Shown here: positions 47,658 to 60,745 of the stretch, piece by piece
How positions within the stretch are numbered: the stretch's first letter is position 1
Layout of the letters: each line of letters opens with the position of its first letter
Assembly: GCA_030247885.1 (NCBI GenBank)
Contig: JAPDRO010000008.1
Location: 930,001-994,000, forward strand
Length of the DNA: 64,000 nt
Direction of reading: 5' to 3'
DNA from: Taxawa tesnikishii (nom. ined.)
Taxonomy: Eukaryota; Ascomycota; Dothideomycetes; Dothideales
Position numbers and translations under genes: made by a program
Notes under the pieces: model-generated
The model's input: the letters and a program-made list of their open reading frames with translations, nothing else
What the model was told of the DNA's origin: nothing
Databases searched by the model: none

Positions 47658-50654
47658 ATGGACAGCCCGAAGCGCCGGAGATTGAACGACGACGAGAGCG
47701 GCCAGTTTTCCGTCCAGCCATCGTCGCGGCCAGCGAAACATCAGAGAACCTCTCAGTTACGCGACGAATACCGTCCAAGCTCACGATCGCGCGCATCTAC
47801 GCCCAGGGGCTATCGAGATGGAACGCCTCGACGAGAGAGCCCTCGTCAGGGTGAGTTTGACGGGCCCGAACCTGGGGTGGACACGGACGATGCGAATGCC
47901 CTAGATCGCGACTGGTATCTAGGTGACGAGGAGGGACATACGCTCGGTGATGAGTCGCATAACCCTTTTGGAGGCGCGGACGCGACATGGGAGGACCAGC
48001 AGCGGGAAGCGGCGCTCTTAGAAAGGAAAATTGCAGTGCGTGCCAGGACGAATCCAAGGGCCATGCAGAGGCAGAGAGAAAATGACGCTTGGGAAACGAA
48101 TCGCATGGTCACATCTGGTGTCGCACAGAGAATCGATGGCGGATATGAGGATGACGATGAGGGCACTAGGGTCCATCTCCTGGTACACGACTTGAAGCCA
48201 CCTTTTCTGGATGGCAAAACCGTTTTTACGAAGCAGCTCGAACCCATTTCGGCCGTCAGGGACCCTCAGAGTGACATGGCCGTCTTCAGTCGGAAAGGAA
48301 GCGCCGTTGTGAAGGAGAGGAGACAACGCAAAGAAAGGCAGAAGCAGGCGCAAGAAGCTACCAATATTGCAGGCACAGCCCTGGGAAATTTGATGGGAGT
48401 GAAAGAGGATGACGATGCAGACAGCGCGGCCGCCGCGATAGCGGGCGGAGATGAACAGCAAAAGCAGACGAACAAATTTGCCGAGCACATGAAAACGAAT
48501 GAGGGTCAAAGTGCATTCAGCCGCAGCAAAACGTTGAGGGAGCAACGAGAGTATCTGCCAGCTTTCGCCGTTAGGGAAGAGTTGCTGAGAGTCATCCGCG
48601 ACAACCAGGTCATCGTCGTGGTCGGGCAGACTGGATCCGGCAAGACCACTCAGCTTACACAGTTCCTCTACGAAGACGGCTACGGTAAGAACGGTATGAT
48701 TGGATGCACGCAACCACGCCGTGTAGCGGCTATGAGTGTAGCGAAGCGTGTCAGTGAAGAAATGGAGGTCAAGCTTGGAGGTCTCGTCGGCTACGCCATA
48801 CGCTTTGAGGACTGCACAAGTAAGGAGACAGCCATTAAGTATATGACGGATGGTGTCTTGCTGCGTGAGTCTCTTACAGAACCGGATCTGGACAGGTATT
48901 CCTGCATCATCATGGATGAGGCCCACGAACGAGCTCTGAACACGGATGTCCTCATGGGATTGATCAAGAAGGTCCTGGCGAGGCGAAGAGACCTGAAATT
49001 GATCGTGACTTCCGCCACAATGAACGCAGAGCGCTTCTCTCGTTTCTATGGTGGCGCACCCGAGTTCTTCATCCCAGGACGTACTTTCCCGGTTGACATT
49101 CAGTATTCGCGCAGTCCTTGCGAAGATTATGTCGACAGCGCTGTCAAGCAAGTACTGGCCATCCACGTATCCCAGGGCCCTGGAGATATCTTGGTCTTCA
49201 TGACGGGTCAGGAAGACATTGAAGTCACTTGTGAGCTGATTGATGAGCGGCTGAAGATGCTCAACGATCCCCCAAAATTGTCGATCCTACCCATCTACAG
49301 TCAGATGCCTGCGGATTTGCAAGCCAAGATCTTCGACCGAGCGCCTCCCGGAGTACGCAAGGTCATTGTAGCAACCAACATTGCTGAGACATCCCTCACT
49401 GTCGATGGCATTATGTATGTCGTTGATAGCGGTTTCAGCAAGCTTAAAGTCTACAACCCGCGCATGGGCATGGACACCTTGCAGATTACCCCCATCAGTC
49501 AAGCCAATGCTTCCCAGCGAGCGGGACGTGCTGGACGAACTGGGCCTGGCAAAGCATTCCATCTGTACACTGAACGGGCCTTCCGCGATGAATTCTATAT
49601 TCAAACCATCCCGGAAATCCAACGCACGAACCTCGCGAACACTGTCCTGCTACTGAAGTCTCTTGGCGTCAAGGATCTGCTCGATTTCGACTTCATGGAT
49701 CCACCGCCACAAGATACGATCAGTACCTCCCTTTTCGACCTCTGGGCTCTCGGCGCTCTTGACAATCTCGGCGAACTAACACCGCTCGGGCGTCAGATGA
49801 CCTCGTTCCCCATGGATCCATCACTTGCGAAGCTCGTTATTACTTCTGTCGAGTACGGGTGCAGTGAAGAAATGCTCACAATCGTGTCGATGCTCAGCGT
49901 GCCTTCAGTATTCTACCGCCCAAAGGAGCGCATGGAGGAAGCAGATGCCGCACGTGAAAAGTTCTTCGACCCATCTTCCGATCACCTCACCTTGCTGCAC
50001 GTATACCAACAATGGGTCGCCAACGGGTGCCGGGACGGTTGGTGCGTGAAACACTTCTTGCACCCCAAAGCTTTGCGCAGGGCGCAGGAAATCCGCAACC
50101 AAATCAAAGACATCATGGCCTCGCACGGTCTCGAGCTCAGATCCGCGGGCTACGACACCGAAATGGTGCGCCAGTGCATCTGCTCGGGCTACTACCACCA
50201 AGCGGCCAAACGCAAAGGTCTCGGCGAGTACATCAACCTGCGCACCTCGGTCGCCGTACAATTGCACCCCACCTCCGCGCTCTACAACTCCGGCGACCCG
50301 CCCGACTACGTGGTCTACCATGAGCTCATCCTCACGAGCAAGGAGTACATGTCCGTTGTCACGGCCGTCGACGCGCACTGGCTCGCGGATCTCGGCGGCG
50401 TCTTCTACAGCGTCAAGGAGAAGGGGTACAGTGCCAAGGACAGGCGCGTCACGGAGCAGGAGTTCAGTCGGAAGGTGCAGTTGGAGGCGGAGATGGCGAG
50501 GGATAGACAGAGGGAGAAGGAGATGAGAGAGAAGGAAGAGGAGAGGCAGGCGAAAAAGGCGGGCGGGACCAAGATTCAGAGTGCGGTGAGGAAGATTGGC
50601 GGTAGTGCTGTTAAGAGGCCGATGGTTCAGAGAAAGGGGAGGGGTTTTAGATGA
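47658..50654 (+). CDS. PRP16: Spliceosomal DEAH-box ATPase Prp16
   Basis: Remodels the spliceosome between the two catalytic steps of splicing. It is a single exon of 998 residues with no frame break. The N-terminal region has [18 protein letters not shown] and [20 protein letters not shown], which mark Prp16/DHX38 rather than Prp2, Prp22 or Prp43. Helicase motifs: [71 protein letters not shown] and [19 protein letters not shown]. The HA2 and OB-fold regions follow ([35 protein letters not shown]), and the end is basic. The start is the ATG at 47658 ([11 protein letters not shown]); the frame is open further upstream but without conserved sequence. A splicing factor whose own CDS lacks introns is notable but not unusual. 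Confidence 0.96.
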   Translation: MDSPKRRRLNDDESGQFSVQPSSRPAKHQRTSQLRDEYRPSSRSRASTPRGYRDGTPRRESPRQGEFDGPEPGVDTDDANALDRDWYLGDEEGHTLGDESHNPFGGADATWEDQQREAALLERKIAVRARTNPRAMQRQRENDAWETNRMVTSGVAQRIDGGYEDDDEGTRVHLLVHDLKPPFLDGKTVFTKQLEPISAVRDPQSDMAVFSRKGSAVVKERRQRKERQKQAQEATNIAGTALGNLMGVKEDDDADSAAAAIAGGDEQQKQTNKFAEHMKTNEGQSAFSRSKTLREQREYLPAFAVREELLRVIRDNQVIVVVGQTGSGKTTQLTQFLYEDGYGKNGMIGCTQPRRVAAMSVAKRVSEEMEVKLGGLVGYAIRFEDCTSKETAIKYMTDGVLLRESLTEPDLDRYSCIIMDEAHERALNTDVLMGLIKKVLARRRDLKLIVTSATMNAERFSRFYGGAPEFFIPGRTFPVDIQYSRSPCEDYVDSAVKQVLAIHVSQGPGDILVFMTGQEDIEVTCELIDERLKMLNDPPKLSILPIYSQMPADLQAKIFDRAPPGVRKVIVATNIAETSLTVDGIMYVVDSGFSKLKVYNPRMGMDTLQITPISQANASQRAGRAGRTGPGKAFHLYTERAFRDEFYIQTIPEIQRTNLANTVLLLKSLGVKDLLDFDFMDPPPQDTISTSLFDLWALGALDNLGELTPLGRQMTSFPMDPSLAKLVITSVEYGCSEEMLTIVSMLSVPSVFYRPKERMEEADAAREKFFDPSSDHLTLLHVYQQWVANGCRDGWCVKHFLHPKALRRAQEIRNQIKDIMASHGLELRSAGYDTEMVRQCICSGYYHQAAKRKGLGEYINLRTSVAVQLHPTSALYNSGDPPDYVVYHELILTSKEYMSVVTAVDAHWLADLGGVFYSVKEKGYSAKDRRVTEQEFSRKVQLEAEMARDRQREKEMREKEEERQAKKAGGTKIQSAVRKIGGSAVKRPMVQRKGRGFR

Positions 50655-51101
50655 GTATGCAGATGTGTGGATGTGGTGTGCCATGTTAGTTGTGCCATCG
50701 CGAATGCGAGGGTGATGTCTTGTCCTTATGGTTGCTGAAGAGTGCGGGAGTGTGCTGTGTCAATGCAGGCAACGAATCCAGCGGTCGCCAGCGAGGACGT
50801 GATACTGGCAAAGCAACAGCTGAGAACGGTCCCGTTGATATACGCCCCGGCTAGCAGGCACGTTTAGAGTCTCACAGATAGAGCACGGTAGCCAACAGTG
50901 CGATGATCAGTCAAGCGCTAGGTCCAAGGGTTTTCAAGACAGATGACACACGGCCAACCGGACCCGCTTTACGGGCCTCCAAAGCTACCCGCCAGTACTC
51001 GTTCGCTTCGTAGGTATTCTCAAACGGCATCATCGTTGTCCAAAGAAGGACACCGTCACAACGTCAACGCTCATTCGCAGTCACAAAAAGCCGCGAATCA
51101 T
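50655..51101. other. Intergenic region, convergent gene ends
   Basis: About 0.45 kb between PRP16 and the minus-strand protease module, presumably two 3' untranslated regions. Nothing else is seen. Confidence 0.45.
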
Positions 51102-53400
51102 CTACGCACACGGGACCACGCAATCGCCCCTCAGAGGCAGGCTCCGCAGACGACTATGCGCCGCACGGCCATTCTGACTCAACCGCATCAAGCCCACCAC
51201 ATCCGCGAGATCCTCCGCCTCCGCATCCGCAGACACGATAGGGCTTTGCTGGGCATCGTTCTCAGCGCCCGGCAACAGGACGCGCGAGGCCCCCAGCGTG
51301 TGCCTTATATCCTCAAACAGTATATCCATCGGACAGATATACGTCAATCCGTCCTTTTCCGCCAGTACGTGGCCACACACGCGGCCGGAAGCGTTGTCGA
51401 TGACCCAGGCGCCGGAGTCTCCGCCCACTATGAAAGCCGGCGTTAGCATATGTGAAGGGGTAGGTGATCGCCTACCGAGCTTTGCTTACCTCCAAATTCC
51501 CCGATGACGGTCCAGCTCTGACTGAAGGTGGTTCGGCCGTAGATCTTCACGAACGACATTGCGGCGCCGACTCGGCCGCCCTTTAGACCGCTGGTGCGGC
51601 CGAAACAGTGCACGTCGAGGTTGGCGAGCTTGTTGAAGGGGACGATGCTGACCGGGTATAAGTCTTCGTCTGGTGTGAAATCGCCTTTTTGCGGCAGACC
51701 GGGCTTTCCAGGTTGGGACAGAAAGATGCGGGCGATTTGCAGTAGCGTCGACCTCCCTGGACCAGGTTGTATGGCTGCAGTCGGGGAGGCTCCAGCTTTG
51801 ATGCAATGTAAGTACACGTTCGTAATGCCACTGAAACAGGGCTAGCGTACCTTGATGAGCGCCCAGTCAATCTCATGCTTCATGCCGTTCTTCCGCAAGC
51901 GCCTGAGACCGGAAGACGCAAAGAGACCCCCGAGCTTGTAGGACTGAATGTGATCATCGTCGAGGTCTTCCTGCTCGATGTCGTCCACGTGCAAGTCCAG
52001 AGCCATTGCATCCACAAGTGCTGGCTGTGTGATCACGATGTCGTGATCGCCCTCGGCGTAGTACCCCGGAGTATCGCCTGGTTCGACACACTGAGATAGT
52101 CCGCTGCTAGTGTCGACAGATTCGGTGTCCGAAACGTCGCTCTCAAAGTCTGACGATTCATAACCGTCGTCCTCATCGGAACTCCCGATATCTGATATGT
52201 CGCTTCCGCTATGGTATTCAATGTCGAAAGCAGATGGCCTTTGGATGGGTGGGACCCTCCTATCTGTTTGGTTGTTGGCACTTGAACGAAACGGCCCACC
52301 ATCATCGTCGTCATCGTCGTCATCTTCCTCTTCTTCCCCGTCGCTATTCTCTCCAGTGGTATCATAATCGCTCTGTTCAGCATCGCTGGATGGCTCCAAC
52401 ATATGGTGAACGCTCATCCCAAATGGTTCGTCATCGACAAGGATGACACCACCAAACGAGACCGGCATAAGGTGACCATGGTCCTCAAGGTATGCTCCAA
52501 TAGATGCCCCGCACAGGGGTCGTTCTTGGTGGTAGGGGTTGGAAGGGTTCGGGGACGCACTACCGCCCGTTAGTCTGCGCTCCACTGTGGTTATACACGC
52601 CTATGGGAAGAAGTGGCTGGAACATCATTGAGGCTAGGAAAAGGTACACCCGAGGTTCGGGGGATAAAGAGGCGATCTTTGCCGACAGATTGTATCATTC
52701 GAAGGTAATGACATGCACAAGTGGGTATCTAGCAGAATAAAGCACAAAATCAGCACAAAGAATACCTTTCGCTTGCCGCGCCACCACGCCCACCACAACG
52801 TCTTGGTATCGCACTACCTGTCATGTGAGACTGTCTTCTTGCTAGGGATATCCGGCCCTGGCGAACTTTCAGGTCAAATATCGTTCGGTCGAAATCGAAC
52901 TTGCGCCTGATGGCTGCCTTAACTCTCGCCGTACTTGTGCAGGTGACGAGGATGGTAGGCTTTGCGGTGAGCTGGCTGTGTCCGAGGCCGACGAGATCGA
53001 CACTGGATGATTCGGAAGAGCCTTTAAGGGCACGCTCCACAATCCTGGCCAGACGCATCCCCGTCCTGGCATGCCAATCGTCTAGGACAGACTGAGGGAG
53101 CTTGACAGGATACAGTTTAAGACGAGTGTTCTGATCTTGCAGAGCCTGAGCGTGTGTGAGCTGCTCTGCTTCTTCTGCTGGAGACTCATTCGAGCGACGT
53201 GGTACCCCAACAAGACCGGTGCGAGGCTGCCCTGACATGTCTCGGTCGGTGTTTGCTGCTTGACGCATCCGTATCTCCCGCCAACGTGATTGTATCAGCT
53301 TCACTTTACGAACTGCTTCCTTCCATTCGCTGGCTGATTCTCGTTTGGAGCGCCAAACGTCCTGAAATGTGGTCGCGGCCGCAGAGAAAGTCTGTTTCAA
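51102..53400 (-). CDS. Trypsin-fold serine protease module (fungal family)
   Basis: Belongs to a family of large fungal proteins with a chymotrypsin-like active site. His is in FGMSVHHML, Asp in KHEIDWALIK and Ser in GVGGDSGAWVIDN, so the full triad is visible. Upstream of it lie IVERALKGSSESSSVDLVGL and KPTILVTCTSTARVKAAIRR, then PLCGASIGAYLEDHGHLMP. A long acidic insertion, including a run of eight Asp, separates the His and Asp parts. Introns 51796-51850 and 51428-51489 agree in phase, and one more lies near 52645-52770. The helical N-terminal part (SDLKQTFSAAATTFQDVWRS; KVKLIQSRWREIRM) has no ATG of its own for several hundred bases and runs straight on from the kinase module upstream, so both modules are probably one protein. 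The locus appears whole, with a few frame breaks. Confidence 0.65.
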
Positions 53401-55419
53401 GTCACTGCTTGATGACAGACTACGTATACGACCCCTGCATGCGATCCTGAATGCAGGATCGCAAGAGATTCGTTGGTAGAAGATGACACGCCGGCATATG
53501 CAAGGGGTAGTGCAGCCGCGATATTCGGTAACGAAGCAAGCCTGTATGATCTGTCGAGGGGCGGAGAAGGCGACTGAGAAGCTGGAGAAGTGGTCGATGA
53601 TGAGGACTTGCCTGCGGCGGTTTGATATCGTGGAGTGCTTGGTTCGGATGACTTCTCGCTTCGACGCTTTCGGAACCTCGTGGATGCCTCAGTCCGTGCA
53701 GCAAACCTTGGTGTGGTCTGTGTGAACTGGCCAAAGGTGTCAACAACGGACTGATGTTCGTCTAGCAGACAGCATCTGCGAAGACGACCGAAGACATCGT
53801 CGTATGCGTGTGAGAGCGGCGGCTCCTTGCTGTCCGTGTCGGAGGCCTTCAGACAACTCTGCACCATACGCATATACACGGTGCCACATTTCCATGCAAG
53901 CTTCGGGATGTAGTTTTTCTCCAGCCTTTCTCTAAAGTCGGTAGTAGAGTACTTCTGCTTCCAAAGAGCACTTAAGGGAACCCACAACCCAATCTCAAGC
54001 AGCAGTAAGCCGAGGCTGTACACGTCGTACTTCATAGCTGTCTTTTCATCACATTGCTTGCCGTCGTCTTCCGGATGCTTGTAGATGTTCAGGTGTGAGT
54101 CGCTTCCGACGTGCTCATACCTCTCTAGAGAAGATGTCGAATGAGGACAAGATCAGATGGCGGAGGTCTGTCGGCCACAATCGTTCATCCTTACGATTCT
54201 TGAATATGATTGCATTGCCACTGCTGATGTTTCCATGAGCGAGGCCGTGGTCGTGCAATTCTTTGATCTTCTCAGTGATACGCAGACCCATTTGGAAACG
54301 CAGCTCCAATGCTGGGGCTTCATGTATGTTATCAGATGTTTTGGATGCCCTATGCGCTTTCTGCAAAACGTTGAGTAGGCTCACAGGGGCTATTGTTCCA
54401 GAAGCGTACATCATGATATCGAGACCTTCGTGCGCGGGGCCAATGAAGTCATATACGAGACCTATGCGTGGCTGGTGCGGATCCTCGAAGTAGCCTAGTA
54501 AAGTGATGCCCTGTTCGGATTGTAGGAAAGGTAATCGCAGGAAACCAGCAAGGCTGATCAGTCTCTCCAGTGGTGGGTTCACCCCTGTGTCTCGGTACAC
54601 GGAGTCGAAGTTCGCATACTCCACTAGGACCGAGACTTGCTCGGAGGTGCCATGCAGACCCTCACTAACACTCAGAGGAACTTTCGATTTGAGTAAGTGA
54701 GCGATCTGCCGGGTAGCTGAAGGCATGCCAATACTATCGTACGAAGGCGGTGACTCTGGCGGAAGCAGTAGAGCGTGAAAGTCAATGTGTGGCGGCGCTC
54801 CAGCGTAGGGCGACAAGACCGGACGTGAGAAGGACACAGGATTCACCAAGGTCACCTCAGACGAAGCGAAGCTGGAAGTTTCAAAGATGGGCTTCTTTGC
54901 CAGGGGCTTTAGGTCCGTGATCTCGTCATCTTCGTCGGCTGAGAAAGTCGGGTGAGTGCCACTTGCGAGCGCTTTCCGCGCCCGCGCAAGATCACACAGT
55001 GCATCGATAGAAGTGGTTAGATCTTGGAGCAGCCCCTTGCACTCTGCTTCGTCTAGAACGGACCAGGGAGTCTTCTCCGGTGTTTGGGAGGAAGAAAAGA
55101 CAGACTGGTTAGGGCTGAGAACGGAGCGTCGAATACCCTCCGCTTGGATTAGAACTTCCTTGATGTGTGAGAGAACGCTGGACACAGCTGCAGTGAGGCC
55201 AGCGCGGGCAGCAGGCTCGTCGATATTGCCATCGGAGCCATTCTCTCCGTCACTCCATTCAAGGCCCCAGGCAAGAAGTCTGTCCTTTTGGGTGCGAAAT
55301 TCCCGATCGATACTTGAGTGCGTGTATGTTACGTCTTGCTTGGTGTTGTTCAGTGCGCTCCTCTTAGCTTCGGTGTACAGCTGAGTGAGATGCGCAGGAA
55401 AACGTGTTAAGGACCCCAT
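53397..55419 (-). CDS. HeLo-type domain plus pseudokinase
   Basis: N-terminal module of the same locus. The first ~120 residues are helical and match the HeLo pattern of fungal cell-death proteins (MGSLTRFPAHLTQLYTEAKR; REFRTQKDRLLAWGLEWSD; VLSHIKEVLIQAEGIRRSV). After a Ser/Pro linker comes a kinase-like domain with key residues missing: the VAIK lysine position reads VLVEYANFD, the catalytic loop is LAHGNISSGNAIIF (HGN for HRD), and the DFG region is SSFDIF. The C-lobe signature YDVYSLGLLLLEIGLW is present. An ATG at 55417-55419 is the best start. In animals and plants MLKL combines a membrane-acting helical bundle with a pseudokinase; a similar role here in cell-death or self/non-self signalling is inference. 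The reading frame shows one or two breaks. Confidence 0.65.
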
Positions 55420-56289
55420 GGTGCCAGTGATGAGAATTGTCTCGAAACGGATATCCAAGGAGTCTCATATGCAGCAGTTTCGATTCCCTTGAAGCGTTCG
55501 TACGAGTACGCCACTCTGCATGTCGTCAGATTGTATACTCGCAGATGGCATCACAAATTTAAAAGAGATGGTATCGCAAATCCAAAAGATTCAGGTCGTG
55601 AATTGCGATCAAGTTAACGAAGAACAATTGGGTTGCCTAACAATAGTTCGTTAAGCTGCTGCCTTGCGAAACTCAGCTCAGCCCCCAACTTCGTCGGCCA
55701 CACCCTCTCGGTTGGCGACGCTTGGCACGGATTGCCTAATAGAGCCACGCAAGCAGTCAGCCTTAGACACTCACATGACAGCTTCAAGATCACTTCGATC
55801 ATTCATATGCTGAAGTCAGATCGTTTCATTACACACCGATGGTGGACGAGCTCGCGTTTCGGCCGACAATAAGGTCGCACGTGACTGTTGTGGCAATTCC
55901 TACGGACTTGGTCCGGTATCAAAGATTTCGATCGTTCCTCTCCCCATCGCTGCCTGTCAATAATGCACTCAACAGCGGATGGACGCTCGTTAATGTGTTG
56001 TGTGTTCCGCTGTTATGACAGGAGGGTTGACTGCGAGATCGGATCGGGGTGTTCCTGAGTCCGACCCAGATTGTCTCACTGCGTTTCCCTCGCTGCTCGT
56101 GCAGTTAAGCATGCTAGGCAGTCCTCATCGCGTGTCACGGATTGCGTGTCAAGTTGACCGGAACTATTGATGTATCTGCCTGCTGCCTGAAAGCACTCTA
56201 CCTCCCTTTCGGCCGTATATGTATACTGGGTAGCCGATCCCCTAGACGCCTTGCATGAAAATCATTAATGTGCTGCCCGCAATGTATCA
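55420..56289. other. Intergenic region
   Basis: About 0.87 kb upstream of the HeLo/pseudokinase gene and downstream of the E2 gene. No gene is seen; it must contain the promoter of the former. Confidence 0.45.
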
Positions 56290-57015
56290 TCAGACCGAGT
56301 TGTCGTGGAACAGGAAGTTAATGTCCCGCGGCCTCTGTCGGTTGGTGCGAACGAACTCGTCATCGCCAGGCGGACGTTCATTTTTGTCGTTGCCTGTGAG
56401 CATGCTTTGTATGGACAGGCAGACGCTCTCCACATTCTGCACCGGTGACCAGCCCTGAGGGCTCAGTAGGTCGAGGCAGATGATACCGTTGGAGTAAATG
56501 TGCGGATGTATGGGAACCTCATGGTGTTGCGTGCGTAGGAACACGACTTCCGGTGCTTCTACAGTGGGGTGCGTGTTAGCAACAGCCCACACACTGTGCC
56601 TCAAAGCATCCGCAACAAGGACGATATGCCAGGAATGTTGCAGAGGGGCCGTCGAAGAATTGGTTGCTTACCTATCGGGTAATTCGGACCGAATCGGAAC
56701 TGGAGCCTGTAGGACTTGCCGTGATAGAGAGGGTTCGCGTCCACGACTTGAATGTCCATTAACCATGTCTGCAGATCATCGGCGGAGACGAGCTTGATGC
56801 CAGGTGCGAGTTCTCCTTGGATCTGCAGTGGTTTAGCTTCTCACTAGGCGTGCGCACCGGAGAGAAAGATGCAAACTACCTTGACCAGCTCCTGTCAGAT
56901 ATTAGCTCATGCAACTCACGGGATTAACTAGGACGCTGATGGTTCGGTGACTGGGCGCGGAGATATCGGGGTTCTTTGTTAGCCTCACCTTCTGTAACCT
57001 CTTACTACTCATCAT
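56290..57015 (-). CDS. Ubiquitin-conjugating enzyme E2, UBE2W type
   Basis: An E2 of about 152 residues, the usual length. The catalytic cysteine is in HPHIYSNGIICLDLLSPQGW, where the HPN motif of most E2s is replaced by HPH, a mark of the UBE2W group, which attaches ubiquitin to protein N-termini. It also has LVSADDLQTWLMDIQVVDAN, SVCLSIQSMLTGNDKNERPP and an end FVRTNRQRPRDINFLFHDN. Four exons: 56989-57015, 56880-56891, 56672-56822 and 56290-56558. The second is a 12-base microexon (GAGCTGGTCAAG, residues ELVK). It is needed to build the first helix KRLQKELVKIQGELAPG and is flanked by a ctaat/acag acceptor and a GTAGTT donor. All phases agree and there is no frame break. Confidence 0.9.
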
Positions 57016-57579
57016 CTTGCAGGAGTGGATTCTCAAATGTACCCAAGAGGCGAGAATGTTGCGAGTAGAAGAACGAGACAGCTATTGATGAACTGATGGA
57101 ATTTGTTTGAATGGTCTTCGGCTTCGGCGGCGCCTCGCAATCTGATATTGTCCGCAGGCTACCAGAGGAGCAACGTAGGCAACCGCGCTTTTGATGTCGA
57201 CCAGGGATTGCGGTTCTCGTTGAGTCGCGAATAATAGGCACAGGGCTAGGTGTTGCTACACATAAGGCAAGTTTGTACGTGATTCGGGCGCTGCATGTGG
57301 AATTCACGGGTACGTATTGGAGAGCCAAGGCTCGGAAAGCCCGACGTTGCACGATTGGCATGTGACAATAATGGAATGTTTCTAGTCCAACGCGGAACAC
57401 TTTGGTCTAGAGAGGAGCCTTTGACTTCTAAGGCATTGTGTTGCTATTGATACAGTCCGTCTAAGAATCCGGCAGAAGCAATTCTTCCTCCTCAGGGCGG
57501 CTCGTGCGTTACATAGGCTCCATGATCTTCGTGATCAACGCCGTCATTCAAGAATGCCTCACATCCAACGACGACTCTT
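57016..57579. other. Intergenic region
   Basis: About 0.56 kb containing the E2 promoter and the 3' end of the small membrane protein gene. A 131-codon minus-strand frame here has no recognisable content and is probably leader sequence. Confidence 0.4.
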
Positions 57580-57969
57580 CTACCTGCCAGTCAGGGGACT
57601 TGTGAGCCGATCGCCAACCTCTCCAACTTGCTTTCCCAAAGGGTTTTGCAGAGTGCCGCCCAGAGCGTTCCCCAGGCCCTTCTTTAACTCTTTCACGTCT
57701 TCTTGGTCGGAAGCTGGCAGCTTAGAGATCTGGTCTGCTGTTTGTCAGTTCTTGCCTGGGACAACTTCGATAGTGACTCCGTATTGGATGGGTATCGTCA
57801 TGAACCTACCCTTCATGAGATACGAGGCCTTATTCTCGCCCATGGTTTCCAGTGCTTTCTCCTCCATTGCGCGCTTCATGCCTGGTGGAATTCCGAAAAG
57901 GTAGATCGCCCCGGCCATGGCTGCGACCAGGACGGCGAGGATCGAAAATACGGCTGCGGCGCTCGGCAT
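57580..57969 (-). CDS. Small single-pass membrane protein
   Basis: About 104 residues in two exons (57810-57969 and 57580-57734; intron 57735-57809 with acceptor aacagcag). The N-terminus is one hydrophobic segment (AAVFSILAVLVAAMAGAIYL), followed by a short charged helix (MKRAMEEKALETMGENKASY), and the second exon gives DQISKLPASDQEDVKELKKG and a Gly/Leu-rich end. The layout, an N-terminal membrane anchor with a small soluble tail, is common among mitochondrial inner-membrane assembly factors and ER proteins. I do not recognise the family, and no function is assigned. Confidence 0.65.
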
Positions 57970-59295
57970 TGTGATGGTCTACGTAGTCGTGGAGTTTTGC
58001 TTCTTTGAATCGAAGTTCAGCGAAGTCGTCTACTCGTTTCTGGCGGATGCGTTTGCGACGCCGTTCCTCTGTGTTGCGCTCAAGTTCCTTTCTTCGCTGC
58101 TTGGGTACGAATGAGGATTGACTGTTGAGATAAGGGTGCGATACGCGACCTGAACCGATGAGTGGTTTGCCTTGCAGAGAATCGACAAAAGGCAAGCTCG
58201 GACCGACCACGTTCTGTGGATCCTAAGTTTTCTCAGTAAACGCCTTTCCTTTCCGTAATCGTTGTATGACAGGTTGTATACCTGTTGATTCGCCGGTGAA
58301 TGTGCCAGAATGGAAGAAGTTACGGAAGCGGCCTTTGGTTGATGAGATACGTGGCATACGTGGCATGCAATAGAGATGAGTGGAATAAACGGGTCAAAAG
58401 AATAACGAGGACTCGTTCCTGGGAAACTAATCCGGTTTGGAAACAGGTTCAGAGACGCGTCCTATGACGTCTCGCCAAACGGCGGCGAGCTTGTGCGCTC
58501 CTGCCACGGGAGGTGGGTAAGTCGACCTAACCGCTCACGGCCATGTCGTCCGTACCTACGTGCTGTTTTGTGTATGAAGGAAAATATCTAGACGGATATA
58601 TATGGCAACGGTCAAACATGTCTATAGCAATTAATATGAGGCTGCAGTCTGAAACGACGACTAGACCCTGCATGGAGAGAGAGCGGGGCGGGGCCCGGGA
58701 CTCTCAGCCTCGACCAACGCATGCACAGCAAGCACAGCCCCGCGGTAAGCTCAAACAAAAGTGCCAGTTCCCCGTCGCGGTCCTGCCTTTCATTGGTTTT
58801 GTACATAGCATACGGCCAGTCCGACTTCTTCAATTGCACACAGTTTCCATACTTCTATACTGAAGACCCCTGATCTCTAGTTTCGTGATCATCCAGTGCA
58901 ATCACCACCACCACATCGCATCACAGTGAACCAACAGCTTCCTGCCCGATCAGGCTATACACTTGAAGTAGCAGCGCTGCGAGCGCTGTAGACACAGTTG
59001 CAATCATGAGTTGTAGGTGGATCTTTCCTCTGGCTCGCGATTCATTCATATACTTGCGAGCAAGTCGTGCACCAGCGGCTGCCTTCTGGGGCCGCTTCAG
59101 GCAGGCAGGCGGTAGCGGTGTCTGCTTCAGCTCCTCCCCTTCAGCTGGACTTTACCAGCATTTCCCCTTATGCTTCGACATTCTTAATCTCTTTGCATGC
59201 TTCACGCACTTCTTGGCCTCCTCGCATTTGCACCTCCGACATATCTCTATCTATCCTGTTTCCCAAGCACTGACCTACTCAACACAGTAACCAGC
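57970..59295. other. Divergent intergenic region upstream of CMK1
   Basis: About 1.3 kb between two divergent genes. Short frames have no recognisable content. The part near 59160-59295 is CT-rich and is the likely leader of the kinase gene. Confidence 0.45.

Positions 59296-60745
<1,450 letters not shown>

Noticed and set aside
48018-49166. A 382-codon minus-strand frame inside PRP16
   Set aside because: It lies entirely opposite the helicase motifs of an intact 998-residue protein and shows no domain.
49905-50684. A 259-codon minus-strand frame over the 3' end of PRP16
   Set aside because: Antisense shadow of the conserved C-terminal helicase domains.
54040-54130. A short GT...AG intron inside the pseudokinase C-lobe
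   Set aside because: It would be about 43 bases and would remove residues that match the conserved NIYKHPED segment of related kinase-like proteins.
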